From Selaginella moellendorffii (Eukaryota > Streptophyta > Lycopodiopsida > Selaginellales > Selaginellaceae): DNA of 64,000 nucleotides. The DNA is taken from contig NW_003314288.1 in NCBI RefSeq assembly GCF_000143415.4, positions 1,241,504 to 1,305,503 on the forward strand. Direction: 5' to 3'. The notes beneath the pieces were generated by a model that was not told where the DNA came from, did no database searches, and saw only the letters and a list, made by a program, of their open reading frames with translations. The position numbers and the translations under genes are program-made. Of this stretch, positions 1 through 13,406 are shown in pieces (within the stretch, counting starts at the first letter, position 1; every line of letters begins with the position of its first letter).

Positions 1-3000
1 GGTTTAGTCAAAGATTCGATCGAAAAGAGAGTTGTCAGGGATGAAGGATCAAACACGTAAATCATCTTCTCTTCTTGGAGAGATGATTTGCAATGAGATG
101 TTAACTCATTACTCGTGTTCACATTATGCAATCAAGAGACCCTACCTTGATGCATGTTAGTTATGGGGGTCTTACAAATGGTGAATTGTGGGATAGATAG
201 TGGTGAAGCGTTAATCCATTTTGTTTATGCTTGCTATTAGAAGACTTGGGTTGTAATACTCAATTCTTTTCCGGAGAACCTTGCTATTGCTCCTCGAGTA
301 GTTTGGTGCTAGATTAGTTTTGAGTTTAGTTGGAAAGAGAGTGGCATGAGCTTGTCCATGTTGTGAACAAATGTTAATGGTGTTCAATGTTGTAAACCTC
401 TATTGGTGGAGTGTAGTATTTATGATGCATTTTGTCGAATTGAGTTGGCACTTGATATTCATATAAACCTTTGAAGTAATAATATGGGTATTGCTCGTGT
501 TGTTGCTCAATTGATGATCAAATCATTGTGATTTCTATATTATATCCAAGTGATAATGAGTAATGTGTTTATGAAGTTGCTTGGTCAAACGATGATCAAC
601 CCCAAAGTGGTTGATGGAGAAGCTAGTCTACTTGCACGAAGTAGCATTGTAGTAGCTTTGACTAGATTCTCGATGATATTCCATTATGCTAAGTTTAAGT
701 TGCTACCTTATTTCCTTGAGTTTGCCCACTGAGGTGTTGGAAAAGGGTTGTAGCATTTATTTGCTATAGCTCGTCAGTTTATCCAATAGCACTTTGAATA
801 GATTGTTGGATGGAGAAAGTGTGTAGTTGAGGCATTGACATCACTGTGTTAGTGGAAGTGGCATTATTATTTTGAGTGATAGGGAATTTTCCTTAGAGCT
901 TGATTTTTTATGTCATTTTTCTTGTTAGTGTTTTGGCTTCATATTGGATCTTGAGAATGATTGAAGAAAAGTGTTAGTGCAATGTGGAAATCCAAAGATA
1001 TGGTCTTCATGATCAAACTTTGGATGTTCATTTTTGCATTTTTGCGGATATCGGTGTTAGATGTCGGAAGTATGGGCAAAAAGATGTTTGAGGCTTAGGC
1101 ATACTATGGGTCATGAGAATTAGTGTTGAGGTGAACCTATGTGAAGTTGTAGGTAGGAGGAAGTTGGTTGAGTCTTGAAAATTTGCTTTCCTAAATTGAG
1201 AGTCATTCTTTCTCTAGGATGGAAAATTTTCCACAAATTTTCTTAGACTTTTCTAATGGCTAATTTGTTATCATTTTGCTCGAAAACCATTCCATTTTCG
1301 TAAGTCAATACAAACTAGTGAAGGGGTTGGAGTTGACTTCAGTTAGCTTAGACCTTAATATGTAGTTTGTATGATGTAGCCCGAAAGGGATACTAACTTA
1401 AGGGGCTAAGGCAATTGAGTTGGATAGAGTTTGGAGTTGGTGTAAAAAAGTGGCTGTTGCACTTTTCTAAGAAGGGTGACCCTTGTGCCTTTCTTTTGTA
1501 GCATTATGCTTGGTGGCAAGTTGCACTTTGTATTTCACTAGACTTTATGAGAGTAGTGAGCTCTCATTGATCTTGACGTGGTCTTGGCAGCCCTGTGCCT
1601 TGGCTGAGGTTAGTGATGTCCAACTTAGTTGTTTAAGGTTGAGGTGTTGGTACCCATACTATAGCTTTGTCTATGAGGAGGTTGTGTACTAATATGAGTC
1701 CATCTCATGGTCTTCACTTTAGTTTCAGCTGAGTGTTGATCATGCATAGCTAACTTCTTCAAAGCATACTCAGAGCTATTAGCTAAACGTGTCGGTGACT
1801 TATTGCAGTTAAGTTGGATTCGAGTGGTCATTTAGTTTATGCTTGTCCATGAACGTTTATCTTATATCTAAGGTATTATGTTCATGTTGGACAAGTGTAT
1901 GACTCAATGACGTGAGTTTAGTGTTTGGGTCTTGTGAAAGGCAAGTTGAAAAGTGATTGTTGGTTGCTTTGCAACTAGTGGTTGCTGGTAGACTTTGTCG
2001 AAGACTATGACACTTCACTTGATGAAGATTTAGCAGTGATGGGTTTGCTTTATTGGATGGTGTTGCAGAGGATCGTGTCGAGGCTTGCATGGGTTTTCCA
2101 TGTTGGTATGTCAACTCTACCTCTATTGATATCATTTAGTTGCATTTAGTTCATGGTGTTAGATTTTATTGAGACTTGGATGTGGTGATTCACTCCTTGA
2201 TGATGTGTTATCTATAACTAAGTTTTGTTGAAGGATTGGTCTCAAATACCGAGTAAAGTATCTTCAACTTTGGTTAACTTGGTTGTTGAAGAGTTTTGAG
2301 TGGTGATTCACTCTTGCTTTCTTCTAGCTTTGTTATGGTGTTGATGGCATTGAAGTAATGCTTTGTTGTTGACATTATTGATATTGAGATTCAAGTGAAA
2401 TGAAATGTCTTTCCATAAGATTGATATTGAGTTTCATTAGTCTTGATGAAGATAGTGTTGATGATTTGGCTATAGCTTTATGTTATTAGTATTCATGCAT
2501 TTTTTAGTTAGCAACTATGTCGATGTTCAAACGAACAGAGTGGCAAATTTGAGTTAGTTGTGTTTTAGATGAGGTTATTTAGTAGGGGTTGAGCTTTAGC
2601 TTTTCCTTGGAAAGTGATTTAATTGTGGACAATGCTAAATTTACAAAATGAAGAGTTAGTGATTGATATTGAAGATGTTTAAATCCTTATTGGATTTAAG
2701 TTGGAATATATCGATCATGGATGATTCTTTTTGTGCTTGTTATGAAGTGAGTTACGTTTTGCTATAGATGGATTCATGGAGGATCGATTTGGTGATCACT
2801 TGTTGAGCATAGCTTTATTATGCTTGGCTTTTGGATTGATGCAGATATGCTCTTCATTAGCTTTGTATTATGAAGTTTAGCTTCTAGATGTATTGAGAAG
2901 GATATTGTGGGTTATACCATGATTTCTTCTTTAACATAGAAGTTAGTCCATCCAAGGCTTGTGGTCATTGTTAAACAAGACTTGGCTATAGATTTCTTCA

Positions 3001-4612
3001 AGCTTTTGGTTCTTTGAGTTTCATGCTCAATATGTCATTTGCTAGAAGTTGTTGGGGATGGCATTTTGGCTTGTTAGCTTCGATGTTGAAGTTAGTATTT
3101 GCATCTAGCAATCATTAATGATGATTGACTATCATCTAAAAAAATTGATTATCGTTATCGAAGATTTTGCTTGATTATTGTTGATATAGAATGATTTGCG
3201 GGCAGGGGCGTATCACACTTTTGTAAGCTGAGTGACACCCAAAGCAGCAAGGGTGACTAGCTCCATTGGTCATTTCCTTGTCGGTGATAGCCGGAAGGTG
3301 TCAAAGCTGGTAGCGCATCTGTGTTAGACAAAGAGGTTGCCTCCTAACTCATTTAAGTTGGTGTATTTCTTATATAGTGTGAATACTGTGAACTTTTTCT
3401 GGAGTTGTTTCCTTGGAAGTATTCTAGACTTGAGTATGTATTGACGAGGACGTCGATCTTCCCTAGGGGGGGAGAGTGTCGCGAATGTGACTTCGGGTAT
3501 CGAAAGTTACTTGTCGGCTAGTCTTTTCGGATATTTCTTTCCTTAGTACCACGACAGCAGGAGGTCGGTATTGCTGGGCCTGTTATCAGTTCCCACTTAA
3601 GCTAGTTGAGAAACTGGTCAATAATCATGTACTTAAATTGGATAAACATAAGGTAAGAACCCTATGTGTTTTTTGTTGAGCATACTTGGCCTGGTTTGAG
3701 AAACTCTTGTTATTGGCTTGCACTTACTAATATCAAGAACCCCCATAGTATTGAGATTGGTCCCTCAATATTCACTAGATGATAGCTTATTGTGTTTGCC
3801 AAACACCCTCACTATCATGCCCTTTGTGTTAGTCTCATTCCGGTCCCAAATCCTATTTATAGAAAGTGTCTAGATTTGCTCATTTGGCATATCTACGGAT
3901 TGTAGAGATTGTCTTGAACACAATGGTGTTCGTCCCATGTCCAAATTCGCAATCTAATGCCATTTCATATTTAATAAGTTTTAAGCTTGTCCTAGAGACT
4001 AACTCTTGATACTAAGGGAGGCTTGGGGTGAAAGCCCAAAGCATGTGTTCCTCAAGGGCGGGGGGGGGCTATGGGGGGTTCCAAATGTATAGTAGGGATA
4101 GTGGGTAGGTCAAGCATTGCTGACCAACTTGAGGCATAGTTTAGCTCCCACTTGCGTGCCTATCCTTGTTCTATGTTTGGCTTGGGTCTAAGCCCAAGTT
4201 CCATACCATGCTAGCTAGTGGATACCCATGTCCTTGCATTAGGCCACCGGTATGCAGAAATAGTGCTAGACTTCATTTAGCTCCGTTTTGTGTGTTGGTC
4301 CTGGCAAAGGGATGTTGGTTGCTCTAGGACTATTCCAAGTCTCTCCGGGCTCCTATCCCTTCACTCCTTGGGCTGTATGCTCGGGAGTTGCTCCGTGGTC
4401 TGGTTCCGTTGCTCCTTGGCTCCATGTTTGGGAGTTTGGCATCATTCCTTCATTCAGTGGCCCAAGGCCCTAAATCTCAGGTTCTGCACCACTATCCTTT
4501 GGACACGTGGCATATGACACATGATATACGTCACGTGGCATAAAGAGGGTTTAGGTTCCGCTTCGTGGTGTTATCCTATGGTAAATCACCATAGGATAAA
4601 GGGTAAAAACCA
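1..4612 (+). repeat. Left arm of a large inverted repeat
   Basis: This stretch reads as the reverse complement of 6541-11130, with scattered substitutions and indels. For example, the motif around 60-100 (two copies of AGAAGAGA/TCTCTTCT and a following AGATGATTTG) reappears inverted at 11040-11075, and the G-rich patch at 4050-4080 reappears as a C-rich patch at 7065-7085. The arm begins at or before the window edge. No long reading frame survives. A gypsy-like end signature (a G-run followed by AGAGTGTCGCGAATG) is seen near 3470-3490 in this arm only; about 3190-3640 is poorly matched in the other arm. It probably descends from repeat-element DNA, but the superfamily cannot be named. Confidence 0.8.
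4028..4107 (+). repeat. Recurrent GTGAAAGCCC...GTATAGTAGGGA module
   Basis: A block of about 80 bp starting with GGGTGAAAGCCCAAAGC, running through a G-rich core and ending in CCAAATGTATAGTAGGGA. Related blocks occur at 7048-7117 (-), 12235-12420 (+, tandem), 29317-29395 (-) and 34684-34752 (+). The G-rich core and the GTATAGTAGGGA end are the best kept parts. Confidence 0.7.
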
Positions 4613-4893
4613 TGTGCACTATAGGTTGGTACTTCTCTTTGAATCACTTAAAGTTTTCCTAAAACTTAAATTTTTCATCAAGATTATAAAACCATTCTAA
4701 TGCTTTTCTTTTAAGTGTGAAAAGGAATAGAAATTCTTTGTTGTCTTCTTTCTGATTTTGATTTTTACAAGATTATATAATGAGAATTATGGCTTGAGTA
4801 TAAGAATATTTTTTAGCATATTATTGACATTTGGCAAAAGTTCCAGTGTTATGTCCCCATCCATGACATTTGTCATATCATGAACAATAATTG
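4613..4893. other. AT-rich spacer, no gene seen
   Basis: This lies between the inner end of the left inverted arm and the start of a gypsy LTR remnant. It is AT-rich and contains no reading frame or recognisable element end. Confidence 0.5.
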
Positions 4894-6367
4894 TGTTATG
4901 ACAATGCACAAAAAGCCAACGATCTAATCTTCCTAAACTAGACTAGGCCTCCTCTTGAAGTTCCTCACCACCCAACCACCCTCGAACTACCTTAAACGCT
5001 CCTATGCACCGCCGCTGAGTCCTAGGGTAGCTTAAGTCTTTTACCCTAAAATGCCTTCATAAACCCTTGAGCCTCCCTTTGATTGATGTTGACCACCCTT
5101 TCTAGGGACCCTGCTCAAGCTTCTGATCCATCTTCCACAGCCATATACATTAAGGAGGCATTGGGCCCATCACTCTGAGATAGTACATCTTTCAATTAAC
5201 TAATATAAAATACTGGATGAATTTTCACCCTAGCTGGCAGCCGCACCTAATAAGCTGCCTTACCGATGTGCTCCAGCACTTCATATGGACTAGCAATGAG
5301 AAAGTTTATCACTCTTCCCATTCCATGAAGGCATTAAGGTGTTCCGTTGCTCACTTGACAGAAAGATCCCTTGTATAAAGACGAGATCACCCACCTTATA
5401 TTCCTGGAATTGGCGATACTCATGTGCAAAATTCTCCACTCTATCCTAAGCTGCTTGCAAATTCCATTTGCACACATCCAAAATCTCATCAAGTTCTGTG
5501 GCCAGATTAGTCGCTTGTAAATCAAGTTTTTCTTGAACATCCTTACTCAAATGCAATTCCAACTCCATTGTTGCTTGAGGATGCTTTCCAAACATGGCAA
5601 AGTGAGGATTTAGCTTGGTTTCACTGTGTTGGCTATTGTTATAGGTAGATTGCACCAATGGAAAATATAGATCCCACTATCCTTGCTTTTGACCAATGCT
5701 ACTTTGTAGCATATCCTCCACCACCTGATTCACACGCTCGGTTTGCCCATCTGCCTGAGGATGTTCTCCACTCAAGAGTTTCAGAGTCAATTTCATAGGC
5801 TTTGCAAAGCTCTTCCAAAATCCACTAGTGAATTTTGAATCTCGATTGTTAGCAATGTCCTTCGGCAAATCAAATCAAGAAAAACCTTCTCCAAGTAGAC
5901 CGCAACCAAATCTAAAGTAGTGACACTCTTCCGAAGAGCCAAGAACTACATATACTTTATCAAATAATCCACTATGACCCATAGTTGCTCCTTTTGCCTC
6001 TGTGTTCGTGGCAAACAAGTGATGAAGTCCATAGAAATACTACACCAACGGCTCTAAGGAATAGGTAAAGGTTGCAAAAGTTTCCCCCGACTTCTCTTAT
6101 GGCACCTTTACCTGCTGACAGCTCATATGACCTATAGTACTCAAGGATATCAGCCTTCATATTCCTCCAATAAAAATTGTGCTTAATCAACTCATATGTC
6201 CTTTTTTCCCCCAAAATGACCAGCCTCTTGACAATCATGATAGTGGAATAAAACCTGAGTAATTAATGTATCAACCCATGGCAAATACACATGGCCATTA
6301 TAGTAAAGAATCCCATCCACTAATGAGAAAGATACTTCTATCTGAGCTTGCAATGAGACCACCTCAA
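4894..6367 (-). pseudogene. Ty3/gypsy remnant: 3' LTR and integrase
   Basis: This is a decayed, minus-strand copy of the gypsy family that is complete at 20474-25386. Positions 4894-5092 match that LTR (TGTTATGACA start, CCTAGGGTAG, then the GAGCCTCCCTTTGA block) and join directly to the 3' end of pol. Reading the minus strand from 6367 downward gives the integrase region: SLVDGILYYNGHVYLP, the zinc-binding HYHD/GHFGGKK segment, SRDSKFTSGFW-like core sequence, HPQADGQTERVNQ and the YNNSQHSETKLNPHFAMFG stretch. Frames are broken by many stops and indels. The intact copy's sequence between the LTR and pol is partly missing. It cannot make a working protein. Confidence 0.85.
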
Positions 6368-6540
6368 TGTGAGACATAAATCCCTAAGCCCCAAAATGGA
6401 GCCAAAGGGTGCCATGAGGTAGTGGCCGAAGCAAAAGCCAAATGAGTGTAACACGTTTGGACTAAAAGTTCCGACTTGAAAAGTCAAGAGCAAGAGTGGA
6501 ACTCCCAATGAAGTACTCAAGAACAAGCATGAAACTGTAG
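6368..6540 (+). repeat. Terminus of repeat family X (TGTGAGACA end)
   Basis: Gypsy integrase homology stops abruptly at 6367 and unrelated DNA starts with TGTGAGACATAAATCCC. The same terminus abuts gypsy sequence in inverted orientation at 29860 (reading TTTCACA into the integrase) and in direct orientation at 31136. Sharing one exact junction at 6367 and 29861 shows that the element was already inserted before the locus was duplicated. Family X is not identified. Confidence 0.6.
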
Positions 6541-9500
6541 CGCACATGGTTTTTACCCTTTATCCTATAGTGATTTACCATAGAATAACCAAAGCCCTCT
6601 ATGTGCCACGTGTCATATGCCACATGTTACATGCCACATGTCTAAAGGACAGTGGTGTAGAACCCAAGTTTTAGGGCTTGGGCCACTTAACAAAGGAATG
6701 GTGCCAAACTCCTAAGTATGGAGCCGAGTGATAGAAACAAACTATGGAGTAACTCCCAAGCATACAACCTAAGGAGTGAAGGGACAAGAGCATGAAGCAA
6801 TTTGGAACAGTCCTAGAGTATTCAACATCCCAATGCCAAGACCAACATGCAAAATGGAGCAAAACGGAGTTTGGTGTTATTTCGGCATACTGATGGCCTA
6901 ACACAATGATATAAGTACTCCACTAGCTAGCACGGTGTGGAGCTTGGGCTTAGACCCAAGCCGGACGCAAAACAAAAACAGGCATGCAAGTGGGAGCTAA
7001 ACTATGCCTCAAGTTAGTTAGCCATGCCCAATTTACCCACCATCCCTACTATACATTTGGAACCCCCCACATCCCCCCCCTGAGGAACACACGCTTTGGG
7101 CTTTCACCCCAAGCCTCCCTTAGTACCAGGAGTTAGTCTTTGGCACAAGCTCGAAACTTACTAAATATGAAATTTAGATTGTGAATTTGGACATGGGATG
7201 AATACCATTGTGTTCAGAACAATCTCTACATTCTGTAGATGTGCCAAATGAACAAATCTAAACACTTTCCATAAATAACATTTAGGACCGAAATGAGACT
7301 ACATAAAAGGCATGATAGTAAGGGTGTTTGGCAGACATGGTAAGTTATCATCTAGTGATATTGAGGGACTAATCTCAATACGCGAGGTTTCTTGTCAAAC
7401 CAACGTAAGATAGAGCAAAAGAGAACTAATAAGCCGGGCCGAGTATGCTCAACTAAATAGACATTTAGAAAGGACAACTAAAGGAACATAAAGTATTATC
7501 AACTTGGCAAGCAAAATGCTCGCAAATGTATTGTCCGAAAGAAATAACATCCAACCTATCAGAAGCAACAATAATAATAGTCAATAGAATAAAATGAATA
7601 TTGCAAAGCAAACAAACACTCATTCATGCTAACCATCGCACTAGCTAATCTGAATAGATTTTGATCAACAATACGAAAGAACTCAAGTTGCTTAAGTAAG
7701 TGTCAGCAACATTCTACTAATGTCTTAAACCCAAGAGACCAATCCAAAGCAAACCACAAAGAACATGTGGTATTGCGAAAAGCCATAAGCCATCAAAGAA
7801 AGTAACTGACTATTATGAAAGATCATCAATCATCCCATCAATAAAAGATGCATAATTATCGTCAAAGAAAGAATTCACCATTCTGAAGAACAACGAATTA
7901 TTCTATATCAACAACAATCAAGCAAAACTTTTTAACAAGGATAATTAACTATCCTAGATGATAGTCAATCATCACTAATGATTGCCAGATGCAAAAACCA
8001 ACTTCAACATCGAAGCTAATAAGCCAAAATGCCTTCCCCAACAACTTCTAACAAATGGACCACAAGCATAAAAACTCAAGGAACCAAAAGCTTGAAGAAG
8101 TCTATAGCCAAATCTTGCTTAATAATGATCACAAATCTTGCATAAATTGATTTCAATGCTAAAGAAGAAATCATGCTGCAACCCATAATATCTTCCTCAA
8201 CACATTTATAAGCCAAATTTCATAATGCCAAAGCTAATGAAGAGCATTTCTGCATCAATTCAAAAGTTAACCACAATGGAGCTATGCCCAACAAGTGATC
8301 ACTAAACGATCCTCCATAAATCCATCTATAGCAAGACATAACTAATAAGCACAAGAAGAATTATCAATGATTGATATATCCTTAACTTAAATCCAATAAA
8401 AACTCAAACATTCCAATATCAATTACCAACCCTTCTTTTCATAAAGCTAGCATAGTTCATGACTAAATCAATTTTCAAGGAAAAGCTCAAAGCTCAACCC
8501 CTACTAAACAATCTCATCTAGAACACACTAACTCAAACTTGCCACTCAGCTTGTTTGAACGCCAATATAGTTGCTAATTAGAAAATGCACAAATGCCAAT
8601 ACATAAAGCTATAACTAAATCATCAACATTATCTTCATCGAGACTAATAAAACTCAATATCAATCTTAAGGAGAGACATCTCATTTCACTTAAATCTCAA
8701 CATCAACAATGTTAACGACAAGGCATCACTTCAATGCCATCAACACCAGAACAAAACTGAAAGAAAGAAAAAGTGAAACACCACCCAAAGCTCTCTAGCA
8801 ACTAAATTAACTAAAGTTGAAGATACTTTAGTTAGTATCCAAAACCAATCCTTCAACAAAACTCAATTACAAATAACACTTCCTTAAGAAGTGAATCACC
8901 ACATCCAAAACTTAATGAAATCTAATACTATGAACTAACCGCAACCAAATGATATCGATAAAAGAATCGACATGCCAACATGGAAAAGAAACCATGCAAG
9001 TCTAACAACACGATCCTCCGCAACACCATTCGGTAAAATAAGCTTATCACTACTAAATCATCATTGAGTGACACAAGTGTCAAAAGCCCTTGACAAAGTC
9101 TATAAGTAATCATTAGTCGCAAAACAATTAATAGTCACTCTTTAACTTGCCTTCACTAGACCCAACACAAAACTCATACCATCAAGTTATTAACTTGTCC
9201 AACATGAACATAATACCCCAAGCACGAGATAAAGATTCATGGACAAGCATGAACTAAATGACTACTCGAATCCAACCCAACCCAATAAGTTCACCAATGC
9301 ATCTAGCCAATAACTCTAAGCATGCCTTAAAAAGGCTAGTTATGCATAATTAACACTTAGTTGAAACTAAAGTGAAGACCATGAGATGGTCTCATATTGG
9401 TACACAACCTCCTCATAGATAAAGCTATAGTATGGGTACTAACATCTCAAACTCAAATAACTAAGTTGAACATCACCATCCTCAGCAAAAATGCAGGGCC

Positions 9501-11130
9501 ACCAAGACTAAGCCAAGATCAGTGAGAGTTCATTACTCTTATAAAGTTTAACGAAATATAAAGTGCAACCTGCCACCAAGTATAACGTTACCAAAAAAGG
9601 CACAAGGGTCACCTTTCTTAAAAAAGTGCAATAACCACTTTTCTACACCAACTCAAGATTCTATCCAACTCAATTGCTTTAGCCCCAAAAGTCAAGATCC
9701 CTTTTGGGCCACATCATACAAACTATATACTAATGTCTAAGGTAACCGAAGTCAACTCTAACCCTTTCACTAGTTTATACTGGCTTACAAAAATGAAATG
9801 GTTTTTGAGCAAAATGATCAATAGATCAACCATTGGAAAAGTCTAAGAAAATTTGTGGAAAATTTCCATCCTAGAAAAAATGACTCTCAGTCCAAAAATA
9901 CAAACTTTCAAGACTCAACCAACTTCCTCCTACCTACTACTTCACATAAATTTACCTCAACACAAATTCTCAGGATCTAACAATATGCTTAAGTATCAAA
10001 CATCTTTGCCCATATATCTGACATCCAACACCAACATTTGCAAAATGTAAAATGAACATCCAAGGCTTCATCACAAAGACCACATCTTCTGATATTCACA
10101 TTTCACTAACACTCTTCTTCAACCACCTTTAAAATCCAATGTGAAGCCAAAACACTAATAAAAAAAATGACATGGAAAATCAAGTTCTAAGGAAAATTCC
10201 TAATCACTCAAAATAACAATATCATCTCCACTAGCACAAGTGCTAGCAAAATTAATGCTTTAACTACACATCTTCTCTATCTAACAATCTACTTCAAGTG
10301 TTAACGGATCAACTGACAAACTATAGCAAGTGAATGCTTTCCCTGCATATGAATGAATGATGAACCCTTTCCAACACCTTATGTGTAAATCCTCAAAGAA
10401 ACAAGGTACCAACTTAAGCTTAGCTTAGCATAATGGACCACCATCGAGAATCCAGTCAAAGCTACTACAATGCTACTTCGTGCAAGTAGACTAGCTTCAC
10501 CATCAACCACTTTGGGGTTGATTATCGTCTAACCAAGCAACTTCGTAAACACATTACTCATTATTACATGGATATAATATAAGTATCACAATGACTTGAT
10601 CATCAATTGAGCAACACCATGAGCAACACCATGAGCAACACTCATGTCATTACTTCAAAGGTTCATGTGAGCATCAAGTGCCAACTCGATTCGACAAAAT
10701 GCAACATAAATGCCACACTCCATCGATAAAGACTTACAACACCCAACACCACTAACTTTTGTTCACAACACAGATAAGCTTATGCCGCTCTCTATCCGAC
10801 CAAACTCAAAACTAATCCAACACCAAACTACTTAAAGAGCAATAGCAAGGTTCTCCAAAAATGAATTGACCATTGTGACCCAAGTCTTCAATAGCAAGCT
10901 TAGACAAAATGGTTTAGTGCTTCACCACTATCCATCCCATAACTCACCACTTGTAAGACCATCATAACCAACATATATCAAGATAGGGACTCTTGATTGC
11001 ATGATGTGAACACAAGCAATGAGTTAACACCTCGTTGCAAATCATCTCTCCAAGAAGAGAAGATGATTTACAGGTTTGATCCTTCGTCCATGATGACTCT
11101 CTTTTTGGTCTTAACTTTGACTTAACCTCA
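6541..11130 (-). repeat. Right arm of the large inverted repeat
   Basis: Reverse complement of 1-4612 (see that entry). Small open frames inside are not conserved in the other arm and look accidental. The arm ends shortly after the segment TTTGACTTAACC near 11117, the counterpart of the first bases of the window. Segments differ from the other arm by many C/T and G/A exchanges. Confidence 0.8.
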
Positions 11131-11509
11131 AGCTTGCATTCGCACTGCCTTCAGTTCAATCCAAGAAAAGTTTACGAGAGAGCACGGCAATGATTATATG
11201 AATCAATAGACTCATCTTTAAAGTCTTAATAGATCCACTTATAATGATGCCTAGGAAGGATCCACTAGTGCCGTGCTAAACAGCTACGGAACAATGTATT
11301 TGCCACTCATAGCAAACCCAGGGAAAGTTTACTTTCACCCATGGTACTTGGAAACAACTCATGGAACCATCGATAGGTTAACATTAATCTTGCAAACTCA
11401 AAGTGTAACCTCGAGTTGCTAATATGCCTCACTCACAAGCCCAAGCACAAACTTGTGCAAACAGCATCTCACATCCATCTTATGAGCCCAAGAGCAAGCT
11501 CACATAATA
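11131..11509. other. Unassigned sequence between repeats
   Basis: No gene, clear repeat end or target duplication was found between the inverted arm and the next gypsy fragment. Some of it may be badly decayed gypsy sequence between the integrase and RNase H regions. Confidence 0.4.
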
Positions 11510-11852
11510 TAATACAAAAGGTAACCAAATCTATACCCAAGACAATGCTCAATAGAAAACTCCCCAAACTCCATGAGTCTGACCATCCAATGAGCTTTCT
11601 TAGTGTTCAACTCCTTCTGTGTGAAAAGATATACAAGAGGTTTATGATCTGTCAACACTGTGAACTCTACACTATAAAGATAGTGCCGCCACATCCGTAA
11701 AGCATGAACAATGGAGTGTAACTCTTGCTCATATGTGGAATAGTATTGCTCTGTGGGATTCAAAATTCAACTCTCATATGTAATAAGCTGTCCCTCTTGT
11801 ATGAGAACTCCTCCCAATGCATAACCACTCGCATCACATGTCACCTCATAAA
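11510..11852 (-). pseudogene. Ty3/gypsy remnant: RNase H region
   Basis: Minus-strand translation from 11763 downward gives STYEQELHSIVHALRMWRHY, LTDHKPLVYLFTQKEL and a VRLMEFGEFSIEH stretch. This is the RNase H segment of the same gypsy copy whose gag to RT part resumes at 13725. The two parts are separated by the 11853-13724 insertion. The last five bases (ATAAA, 11848-11852) are repeated after the insertion at 13725-13729. Confidence 0.85.
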
Positions 11853-11903
11853 TGTAAGGAACCGACTCCCCGAGATGTCGTAGGCTAAAGGATCTCCGAA
11901 AGC

Positions 11904-12225
11904 ATGACCGAAATGACAAAGAGTTCATCGGATGGGACCGAGTCGAAGATTGAGTCCAAGACCGACTTAGAGACCGAGTTCGAGATAGAGTCCGGGATCA
12001 AGCAGAGGCCGAATCAGAGCCCGAGTTCGAGACCGAGTTTGAGACCGAGTTCGAGACAGAGTCCGAGATCCAAATTGGGTCTGAGACCGAGTCCGAGGTC
12101 GAGTCCAAAGTCGAGTCCGAGATCGGGTCCAAGATCGAGTCTGAAATCGAGTTCGAGACCGAGTCCAAAGTCGGGTCTGAGATCGAGTCCGAGATCGATT
12201 CTGAGACTAAGTCCAAATACTAATA
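11904..12225 (+). repeat. Degenerate GAGNCC hexamer tandem repeat
   Basis: A run of about 320 bp made of GAGACCGAGTCC-like units with small variations (GAGTCC, GAGACC, GAGTTC, AAGTCG). Both strands stay open, so low-complexity frames appear (S/R/P on plus, S/D on minus). These frames are products of the repeat, not genes. Related hexamer arrays lie at 34331-34683 (+) and, shorter, at 29630-29695 (reverse complement). Confidence 0.85.
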
Positions 12226-12234
12226 CAGCTCAAG

Positions 12235-12450
12235 GGGTGAAAGCCCAAAGCGTGCGTCTCCCGGGGAGGGGGCTGCAGGGGGTTCCAAAGCGTGCGTCTC
12301 CCGGGGAGGGGGCTGCAGGGGGTTCCAAACGTATAGTAGGGATAGGGAGGTCCAGGAACCAGTCTTGGAGAGTTCCGTCTCCCGGGGAGGGGGCTGCAAG
12401 GGGTTCCAAACGTATAGTAGGGATAGGGAGGTCCAGGAACCAGTCTTGAT
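12235..12450 (+). repeat. Tandem copies of the GTGAAAGCCC / GTATAGTAGGGA module
   Basis: After GGGTGAAAGCCCAAAGC, a unit of about 41 bp (GCGTGCGTCTCCCGGGGAGG plus the next GGGCTGCAGGGGGTTCCAAA) occurs twice. A longer unit of about 90 bp that continues through CGTATAGTAGGGATAGGGAG and CCAGGAACCAGTCTTG also occurs twice. Long proline-rich minus-strand frames here are repeat artefacts. Confidence 0.8.
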
Positions 12451-12807
12451 GGAACTCTCCAGTGGTGCTTCCAAACTGACTTGAGGTTGAGACTGGGGCC
12501 GAGGGGCCTCGGGTGGGAGTGAGCATGGGCTTGGGTGGTGCCAGAGGGGCCACCCAGGGAAGTGCTCAAGAGCAACTCCCACTCCCGAAAGGGAAACTGA
12601 CTGCGGTGCTCCCGACTTATATGGAGTGGTGCCCCACTTGAGAACCTTGTGGCTCATTGGTCCTCGCCCTTCCTAGGGGCTTGGGCCTTCCCTTCAGGAT
12701 GGAAGTGGAGGTACCCATACCGGGCCGTTAGGCCATGGTGTTTCGCCCCGACGTCCCAAAGCAAGTGCTGCACCCAAGGTTTGGGATTTAGAGGGTCCCA
12801 TAATCAA

Positions 12808-13406
12808 TGTAAGCTCCTGAGTTTGGACTTCCCGGGAGGTCACCCAGCCCAGTACTATTCAAACCCAAGGACGCTTAACTCCAAAATATCCCAAGACCCT
12901 TAACCGATTGGAAAAGGGGGTGCACTCTTGTTCATGGGCCCTTTCCCTCTATATTTGAACCCCAACGGATCGTCTCTCGAGTCGTTCCCTTTGGTTGCTT
13001 ACAATCCACCATGCTTCCCTGCAAGTTCACGCCCTCGTGAACGGAAGCTGAGAGCCGCAACTCTCCCGAGAGCCCCGCTCTCTTGACACCCTACCCCTCG
13101 GGTCGAGCCCAGCGGGAACAAACTGGACCAGCCAGATGTCAATCAACATGTGGTGTGATTCCCTTAGCCAACCAACAGAGTCGGACCCGAGACCTCTCTC
13201 TGATACCAAATGTAAGCTCCTGAGTTTGGACTTCCCGGAAGGTCACCCAGCCCAGTACTATTCAAACCCAAGGACGCTTAACTCCAAAATATCCCAAGAC
13301 CCTTAACCGATTGGAAAAGGGGGTGCACTCTTGTTCATGGGCCCTTTCCCTCTATATTTGAACCCCAACGGATCGTCTCTCGAGTCGTTCCCTTTGGTTG
13401 CTTACA
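12808..13406 (-). mobile_element. TRIM (miniature LTR retrotransposon), 599 bp
   Basis: Two 196-bp direct repeats (12808-13003 and 13211-13406) flank 207 bp of internal DNA. The repeats start TGTAAGC and end GCTTACA and differ at one position that I can see (GGGAGG versus GGAAGG near 12836/13239). Perfect ATCAA target duplications flank the element (12803-12807, 13407-13411). A primer-binding site complementary to initiator Met-tRNA, reading TGGTATCAGAG on the minus strand, lies next to the right LTR at about 13198-13209, which sets the orientation. There is no coding capacity, so it must have used proteins from other elements. Confidence 0.93.

Noticed and set aside
12207-12657. Three overlapping minus-strand frames of 107-145 codons, proline-rich
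   Set aside because: They run through tandem copies of the GTGAAAGCCC module; the open length is explained by the repeat, and the proteins resemble nothing.
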